NCBI RefSeq assembly: GCF_040954645.1
Contig: NC_092803.1
Coordinates: 8,805,230-8,869,229, forward strand
Reading direction: 5' to 3'
DNA from: Diabrotica undecimpunctata
Taxonomy: Eukaryota; Arthropoda; Insecta; Coleoptera; Chrysomelidae
Length of the DNA: 64,000 bases
Below, in pieces: positions 56,899 to 64,000 of the stretch. Position numbers and translations under genes: made by a program. How positions within the stretch are numbered: position 1 is the first letter of the stretch; each line of letters opens with the position of its first letter. The notes below the pieces were generated by a model. That model was not told the DNA's origin. It saw nothing but the letters and a program-made list of their open reading frames with translations, and did not search any database.

Positions 56899-58170
56899 TA
56901 TAATGTATCAAAAAAAATTGGTTCACTGGGAGATCGGTGTAGTAGATTTTGGAGAAAAACATCTCCCAGTTTTGAAATATGTGATGTTGAGAAAAACGCA
57001 TTTGAAGAAATTTTTCTTATAATTTTATAGAATAAAGTAGCTGTGTTTATTTTTTGTATCTTATATTGGGTGCCCTCACTTTCCAGTAAAAGCTATAAAT
57101 GATCGGTCAAAGCTTTTTTTCATAAGTATGCTCTGTATTGACGTGTCGCTGCTCCATCTATTGGCTTGAGAAACAAGAACTTCGTCGATATTTTCGGACC
57201 AACTCGATGCTGTTGGTCAAATTTTTATTTTTATCTGCAATTTTGCCGAGAAACTGACTAATTCAGACTTGTTGTCTGCAGTAAACTGACTACTTTTGAA
57301 TTTTTCTTTTATATTATTCTTATTTCAATGCGTTCCTCTTACTTCGACTGCCTTTTAAATGACCACCAGATCCAGGCATTTGTTACGATTGTCAAAACAA
57401 TAATTTTCGAGAAATTTCAGCAATATAAAACACGTGCTCGTTTTATAAGTTTAAAGCAACTGTCGAGTTGCAGGTGCACAGGTGAAGCGTGGCCCGCGGT
57501 GTTGTTTTCGATTTTCAAAAATCAATTTTTTAAAAATTTAGAAAGTAAAAGTCCGCTTAAAAAATAAAAAAATTCCTGAATAAAGTCATCCCCGCAACGC
57601 ATCTCTAAAATATTAACAATGCCATACTTCAAATCTTATAGTATGTGTAATGGACATATTTAAAGTTAAATGATGAATAGCAGAGGCCAATGAAAGTATT
57701 CAAAAGATGTATTTGAAGATTCTTCACTCGATAATTTTCTAAAGAAATCTATTGACATCTACCTGTATGATATTCTTCTCTTCCCTTTAAATCTCGTAAG
57801 AATGTAGTGAGGTGATCCTATTCAATTGACTATTGCTGCCTGTTAACCTCTTTCTCGTTTCTCTGTTCTCGTTTTCCGTATCTCTTCTGAAAATGAGTGA
57901 CTAGTGTTTGTATTGTATTTGGTCTGATCATCACAATGAAGATTTTTTTGTTGGTCGTTTGCCAACTACAGTACCTCTAACTATCATTCATTCTATAGCT
58001 TCATTTTTTTTCTACTAATATGTCCAAAGTATCTCAGTATTTTTGTTGATAGTTGGAATCCATGATATGTGCTTTATTCTACGAATATTTCTTATTTAGT
58101 ATGATTTTAAAACTTACAACTTGTTGCTTACATAACTAAAAAAATCTTGTTTAAGTAGATACCAGTTACT
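56899..58170. other. Intron sequence, nothing recognised
   Basis: AT-rich, no family motif or splice-flanked frame. Open frames at 56773-57030 and 57328-57567 show no conserved pattern. Confidence 0.35.
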
Positions 58171-58301
58171 GATCCTCCTCTATCATTTCTCTTTGGTAAG
58201 GATGTAGTGGCGTCATGTAATTTGTTTGAGTATTTCTGTCCAATTATCTCTCTCCTGTACGTTTTGTTTTGCTTCGGAAAATGAGTAACCAGTCATGTTC
58301 T

Positions 58302-59535
58302 TTATTTGGTCAGATAGTCGTACTGGAGATCTTCTTCAATGCCCTCTCTTCTTCTAGCTATATGTCCAGTATATTTTGGTTGATAGTTTTTAGATAGGTT
58401 GAGTCTAGTTTTTATGTTAAGTTCTGCTAGAATTGAGTTATTTGTGCGATGGACGGTCCATGGTATGCGCAACATTCTACGGTGGACCAACATTTCAAAT
58501 GCCATTATGCGCTTTGAATCGGCTTTTTTCGACAGCAAATATCAATGCTCGAACAAGGCGTAATTTTGTGTTTTTTATGATGTCAGTGTTCTAGATTTTT
58601 GGCTTTGGAGTTTGGCTATTGCATCACAATGTCCGATCTGGCCATTGTGATGCATCGATGGATCTCGTCTTCGCATTCTCCACTGTTAGTAATAACGGAG
58701 TCTAAGTAATTAAATTGCCTGACCATTTCGTAACCTGCCATGCTTGGTTGTTTCTGATTCTATCGATGATCATCACTTTGGTTTTCTGCATATTTATTTT
58801 CAAACCATTTCCGTACTCACCGTGCCTTTCCTATTCATAATTTGTTCCAGTTCTTCTTGTAATGATGCCAATATAACAGTGTCATCAGCATAAAGTAGGT
58901 TCTTGATTTTTCTTCCTTCTATTATGGCTCCAACTTGGCATTCCTCAAAAACTTGACGCATAATATGTTCACTATATATGTTGAATAAAATAGGGGATAT
59001 TATGCATCTCTGTCGAACTCCAGATTTTAATTTGAAGTTTTTCGAAACCACATTATTAATTCTTACATTAGCACTATTATTTAGATATAGTTTTTGTAAT
59101 AAATAGATTAGAGGTTCTGGCGTACTCATTTCTCTAAGTGTATGCCACATTTTATCCCATTTTAACGTAACGAAGGCCTTGAAATATTCAACAAAGCATA
59201 AATATGTTTCTAAGTTAAACTTTAGAGATTTTTCAATAATTTGACGAATATTAAGAATATGTTCTCTTGTTCCTCTACCTGGGACGAATCCGCATTGTTC
59301 TTGGGGAATTTGTGGTAAGAGAATTGATTTTAGTCTTTCATTGGTGATGGTTAGAAGTACGTTGCTCGCGTGTGATATCAATGCTACTTACTGTACGGTA
59401 ATTACTGCAATCTGTCGGTGAACCTTTTTTATTTATGGGATTAAACGTGAGTTTACCCCAGTCATTTGGCCACTTTCTGGTATTCCAGATCTCATTGAAT
59501 ATTGTAAGCATTACTTTCGTCCCTAATTCTCCCAT
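58302..59535 (-). pseudogene. RTE-like LINE reverse transcriptase, frame-broken
   Basis: 59535-59338: IFNEIWNTRKWPNDWGKLTF NPINKKGSPTDCSNYRTVSS. 59381-58800: PQEQCGFVPGRGTREHILNI RQIIEKSLKFNLETYLCFVE YFKAF (catalytic Asp region altered to E-Y), then LKSGVRQRCIISPILFNIYS (G-(V)RQ-G-C degenerated to RQRC) and IKNLLYADDTVILAS with an intact Y-A-D-D box. 58538-58302: ADSKRIMAFEMLVHRRMLRI PWTVHRTNNSIL. Frame breaks separate the three blocks. Confidence 0.88.
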
Positions 59536-59795
59536 TTCTTTGATTGTTTCAGTTGTTATTCCATCTTCTCCTTCTGCTTCTCTGAATTTTAGCTTTTTAA
59601 TTGCCGCCTCAATTTCTGATTACAATATTTGAGGTTCTTTTTCATAACTTCTTTTCTCTGTATTATTGTCTGGATCGTTGTTAGAGAATAGTATTTCGCG
59701 ATATTGTTTCCAGACCTCTGCGATACCGTCTGGATTTGTTATGGTGTTTCCACTATAATCTTTGATGATTTGTATCTGCGGTTTGAATTTTCTCG

Positions 59796-60865
59796 CTAGA
59801 TACTTGACTTTTGAGAAACGTTCTCTCTAAAAGAAGATTCTTGACAGTCAGTATGTTGTTCTAGTTGTACACATATATTTTTAATATAGTTATTTTTGTC
59901 CCTTCTGCACAAATGTTTATTTATAGTGCATATCTCTATTTCTTTTTGTTTTGAATTTGATGTGCCGTTTCTAAGTTTTCGTCTTTCTTCTACAAGATTG
60001 AGAGTCTCTTCAGTCATCCAATGTTTTTTCCTAGTGGGATTAGTGTTGTTGATGGCTTCAGTCATCCATTTCTTTGTGTGTTCCCACGTTTTGTCTGGGT
60101 CTCCGGTAGGCACTGGTAGGTCAGCTTCTGCTAATGCTTCTCTAAACTTTTCCGGGTGTTTTGGAATCAATTTTTGTCTTTTATTTGTGACTGTTTTACT
60201 GTAACTTAATGCGAAATTCTGCTTGTAACATTTTGTGGTCGGAACCACAGCCTGCAGCTGGCTTTGTCTTCACGTTGATTATTGAGCTCTTCTATCGTTT
60301 AGTGACAACAATATAATCTATTTGGTTTATATATTGTCCTCCAGGCGAAGACCATGTTGATAATCTCCGCGGATGATGTTTAAACGTTGTGTTTACTATA
60401 TTAAGATCAATATCGATGGCAAATTGAAGGAGCCGTTCACCTCGTTTGCTCACCTTTCGGTCTTTTCAAATGGTCATCTATTTTAGTTTTTCCTATTTTT
60501 GTATTCCAATCTCCTATTATCACCATTGGTTTTTTTTTTTTAGGAATGTTAGAAATGGTTTCATGTATCAGGTGGTGTGTTTCTTCTACTATATCTTCAG
60601 CCCCTTCGGATGTTGGCATATATACCTGTACAATATGAATTTTGACTGGTTTAGCATTTAGAGTCATTTTGATTATTCGATCATTTACTGGAAGGTATTC
60701 ATGTACATATTTTGCCCAAAAATGAGTGACCTCCCAATGTGCTTGGACTTCCCAGTGTGTCTCAGATATCCCACAAATATCTATCTTCGCCTTGATCAGT
60801 TCATTTTCTAATATATACAATTTACCTGGCTGTAGCAGCCCCCTAACATTCCATGTTGCGAAGCA
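59796..60865 (-). pseudogene. RTE-like LINE endonuclease and linker
   Basis: Read downward: ATWNVRGLLQPGKLYILENE (N-terminal N of the active site), AKIDICGISETHW (catalytic Glu of the E-T-H/R-W motif), IIKMTLNAKPVKIHIVQVYM PTS, then KPMVIIGDWNTKIGK (the G-D-W/F-N motif), up to 60437. 59796-60248 has KHPEKFREALAEADLPVPT, DKTWEHTKKWMTEAINNTNP TRKKHWMTEETLNLVEERRK, the linker before the polymerase. At least two frame breaks. The order and residues are standard for this LINE group. Confidence 0.88.
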
Positions 60866-60870
60866 GTGTT

Positions 60871-61744
60871 TTTTACGTAATGTTAACTTACTGATACCAG
60901 GTAGTTATTCATGTTTTTTGCTGTAATATCTTTTATCTGTCTCATACTTTTACGACTTATAATTAAAAATAATAGATCAAATAATTCCAACACTGAGTTA
61001 AAAATTGTGGGTGAGAATGAATAACACATTTAATTAAATTAAACGTAATGACGACGATAACACTAGAGAGATAGATTAAGGTTCAACTACAATTGTAATT
61101 CGTTATCCTAAACTATGCAATGTTTTTAAAGAACAAGATGAAGGTATACATACTACTGATTGTGCTCCTAATTATATATACACCCCCTAGCGCATATTCC
61201 AGTAGTTGGTGCAGTTAGTTTTTAAATAAACATCCTCCGGACTGCGCCATTTTACTAGTTGACTATTTCTCGAAGAGAAGTTTGTTTAGAAGCTCTTCAA
61301 TATTTATTTAGACGAAATGCTTGATTATCTAGTTCGTCGAGGTGTATAAATTAATAATACTTCCAATATTGATTCTAGCAGCGGTTGATATGTAGGGTAA
61401 TGACACTTAACTAGCTACCGATGAAGCGAGAGGGATGTAATTTTCAAAGTACAAATTGCATGATTGATAATAAGTTTGATCAAGTCTATCATGTCATTAT
61501 GTATATGGCTCTGGGATCGATCTTTTAATGTTAAGATTTAATGAACCGTTTGAAACGGCAATTGGAAGTTTTGTCGCTGTGGGGGAATTCAATTTAAAAG
61601 TTAATTTAATAATTACTGTAATCAGCAGCTAAAATCGCTTCATAACTTTACTATAACTCGATAACAAAGTTAAAAAACTATGTTTTAGATAAATTATGGC
61701 TTATTATTTATATGAACCATGTGGTATGTTTATTTGAACAAAGG

Positions 61745-61745
<1 letters not shown>
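60871..61745. other. Intron sequence, nothing recognised
   Basis: AT-rich, no coding motif. Confidence 0.35.

Positions 61746-61808
<63 letters not shown>
61746..61808. repeat. (TA)n microsatellite
   Basis: About 63 bp of TA. Confidence 0.95.
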
Positions 61809-61810
<2 letters not shown>

Positions 61811-62319
61811 AAATGATATAGAATATAGGAGAAAGAAAAATAGTGATTAAAAATAATTTATAAGTTATATACTAGATAATATTAGATATAAAAGGTATTT
61901 GGTTATTTTAAAAGTTATATACTAGAGAATTTTATAAAAATTATTTATATGATAAGTGTAAAAAGTTTTTTCTTAATAATTATAATATTGTAAATATAGT
62001 TACGTGAGCCATGTGCATAGGCAACCAGATATACATACTCTGAAAGTGACATTTTAAATAATAATTACGAATATAAGTGGGGTTATAATAATATGTTAGT
62101 TTAAAATGTTTACTTTACATATAGTTACTGATTTAAGTTTATATTCTGATCTGAAAAGCCTAAATGTCGATACAATTTGCGATAGAAGAGTAAGGAATTC
62201 TCTAGATCACAGAATATGGCCTGTTTGCGAAATGGACTATTCCAGAAGATTCAGATATGTAGGAAATGGAACAAATCGAATATGATTTCTTGCCAGATGG
62301 TTCTGGAACATTGAAAGGG

Positions 62320-62362
62320 TATAAATACTCGGTGATTTGGATTCGAGATGGCCAGTCAGTTA
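62320..62362 (+). promoter_or_regulatory. Candidate TATA box and initiator
   Basis: tataaata at 62320-62327 and cagtcagtta at 62353-62362 (TCAGT initiator), 34-38 bp apart. The sequence around it (ggtataaatactcggtg ... gtcagttagt) looks like a retroviral-type LTR promoter. Confidence 0.4.
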
Positions 62363-62825
62363 GTAAGAAAGTTAGTTACAGTTATGAAATCAGTATAAAG
62401 TCAGTCGGTCCTATTTTCAAGATAGTTCAAGATAGAATACAGTGAATCAGTTGGTGAAATGTTCAATATAGTGAGTTCAATGAAGATTAAGAAACAGAAT
62501 AAAGAAAATATTATTGAAGATTAAAAATTATGTTATGTATAAATGGTGATTGGATAATAGAAGGAAGTATTAATTGAAAATTAAAATTATATAATATATT
62601 TGGTGATTGGATATTGGTATATTGAAAAGAAGAATAAATATAAATGCTGTTAAGAAGAAAAATATTTTAAATTGGTGGAAGCTGATAATTGGAAAAAGTA
62701 ATTTCACAAAAACAAGGATAACCGAGGCTGAGAACTAAGACATTGAGTGGTGATTAAAATCTTTATTTTGGAGAACATTTTCATTTAGGCATTCAGTGAG
62801 AGAAAGGTACAAAATTTTGTTAATA

Positions 62826-62952
62826 TAATTTAGTTAGTATCATAAGAATTTCAATTTTAAAGATAGTTTGTTTAAAATTTACATTATCTATATAATTTAA
62901 TTAGTTTCATAAGAATTTTAATTTAAAGATAGTTTATTTTAAATTTTACATT
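62826..62952 (+). repeat. Imperfect direct duplication, about 60 bp
   Basis: aatttagttagtatcataag and its continuation aatttcaattttaaagatag at 62826-62887 recur with few changes (aatttaattagtttcataag) at 62896-62952. Confidence 0.8.
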
Positions 62953-63100
62953 GGTTATGTTAGATATATATGTGTGTTTCATAATAGATATAATAAAGAT
63001 AATTTCAAAAAGTGCTTACAAACTAATTCTTTGAGAACCGCGATAAAAACCCTATATATATATATATTATTAAAAAACACTCATTGCTCATCATTCACAA

Positions 63101-63104
<4 letters not shown>

Positions 63105-63177
<73 letters not shown>
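63105..63177. repeat. (TA)n microsatellite
   Basis: About 73 bp of TA; a shorter run (17 bp) precedes it at 63053-63069. Confidence 0.95.
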
Positions 63178-63182
<5 letters not shown>

Positions 63183-63764
63183 TTCGTTCGCTGTATCTTT
63201 GCACATGTATGAAATTATCCAAGAACAATTTTTAAATTTTGTTTCATTTCTACTCACAGAATATAAACTGTTGAAATTAAGCCGCTTGTCCAACATTTAA
63301 TAATACATCAGACAAAGACAGTAATATGACAACAGTCTGTGATAAATTCTCATCATTGAACCTACTTATTGTCAACTTCACAGCGTTGTGGTGTTTACAA
63401 AAATTATATTCATATTGTTTAATTTTCTATTACATTTTCGTGCCTTGAGTTTATAAATTTTCTCAAAAAGAGTTGTTATAACGACTAACTGTTCACTTAT
63501 TGTTGGATTCCTTGATGTAAGTATAAATTTTGCAGTTAAATTTTCTTACCTTTAATTTGACATATCATTTTTGAATATCGCTAAAACTCTGTCTAACGGA
63601 TCGATATAAAACATTATTTGTTGTCATAAATATCAAACAAATATCAAACAGAATATGCGTGGAAATACATTAAATTCTCAATCCTAGCAACTCGTGTTGA
63701 ATTTGTATGAAGAATATTTTGAGTTGGAAAAAAGAAACGAAGTTATTGGCACCTTTGGCTTTGG

Positions 63765-63766
<2 letters not shown>
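63178..63766. other. Nothing recognised
   Basis: AT-rich. A donor-like gatgtaagtataaatt near 63518 has no conserved exon beside it. Confidence 0.35.

Positions 63767-63824
<58 letters not shown>
63767..63824. repeat. (TA)n microsatellite
   Basis: About 58 bp of TA; the remaining 176 bp of the window show no feature. Confidence 0.95.
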
Positions 63825-63825
<1 letters not shown>

Positions 63826-64000
63826 CGACTAGATTACTATACTTCTGAGCGAAACACTTTCAAAGTGACTCATTTGTAATGTATTGATGTAGATCAATTA
63901 GATTATCGACATATGACGTAGATCATCAGATTATTATAAATATGGCTCTTTTATTTCCGTAATTAAAAAACTATGAGATGTAGTAGTATATCATCTAATC

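Larger units (their letters stand above)
58175..60870 (-). mobile_element. Nearly full-length RTE-like LINE
   Basis: Minus-strand order: endonuclease (60865-60437), linker (60248-59796), polymerase (59535-58800), C-terminal part (58538-58302) and 3' sequence to about 58175. The protein starts near 60860 with CFATWNVRGLLQPGKLYILE. Frameshifts and stops separate the blocks. A second, deleted copy is at 29570-30295, and their comparison dates the solo LTR insertion there. No target duplication was recognised. Confidence 0.82.
61809..63052 (+). other. Purine-rich, LTR-like AT-rich region
   Basis: No reading frame. The + strand is strikingly A/G-rich from about 62350 to 62760. It contains a TATA/initiator pair (62320-62362) and a 60-bp imperfect tandem duplication (62826-62952). 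The layout resembles the LTR or leader of a retrotransposon, but no TG..CA ends with a target duplication were found. Confidence 0.35.

Overview
This 64-kb window is AT-rich DNA from an insect nuclear genome, probably a beetle or another insect with a repeat-swollen genome; the sequence alone does not fix the species. I recognise one host coding exon: 108 bp at 48189-48296 on the + strand, with a good splice acceptor and donor, encoding a semaphorin sema-domain segment that matches what I know of insect Semaphorin-1A (Sema1a). The simplest reading is that nearly all of the window is two very large Sema1a introns, at least 48 kb upstream and at least 15 kb downstream of the exon.

Almost everything else is dead or dying transposable elements, several nested with their target duplications still readable. 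0.5-2.4 kb: a decayed ZMYM1-type hAT and a retrotransposon tail. 3.0-7.2 kb: a decayed DDE element, here called the 'GHS family' after its conserved G-H-S motif, split by a hAT with a perfect 8-bp duplication. 10.2-11.7 kb: a Penelope-like element (PLE) between two TA arrays. 12 kb: a second GHS-family fragment. 14.7-17.3 kb: a jockey-like LINE, followed by a Tc1/mariner-type DDE fragment. 18.2-20.9 kb: an element with 8-bp duplications and a THAP exon, probably of P type. 21.9 and 53.7 kb: two copies of a short terminal-inverted-repeat element that also carries a THAP start. 23-31.7 kb: LINE tails, a palindromic foldback element, two PLEs, a truncated RTE-like LINE holding a solo LTR, and a second Tc1/mariner-type fragment. 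33-36 kb: another PLE, a 144-bp-arm inverted repeat and a LINE tail.

36.1-39.3 kb holds the best preserved element: a GHS-family transposon with 30-bp terminal inverted repeats, a repeated subterminal motif, a 5' UTR intron and a 765-codon transposase frame broken by only one TAG. It abuts a decayed gene-like sequence of an orphan multicopy insect family (39.3-40.9 kb). 41-47.3 kb is a pile of LINE fragments with a tRNA-derived SINE (45.8-46.1 kb) inserted in one. After the Sema1a exon come a TTAA-flanked piggyBac element (49.1-52.9 kb) with a nested RNase H-bearing LINE, a hAT-type element (54.6-56.9 kb) filled with LINE pieces, and a nearly full-length RTE-like LINE (58.2-60.9 kb). The last 3 kb carries TA arrays and an LTR-like promoter region.

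No bacterial-type operon, CRISPR array or rRNA gene is present. The interest lies in the readable nesting order, the near-intact GHS-family transposon, and two palindromic loci able to form long hairpins.
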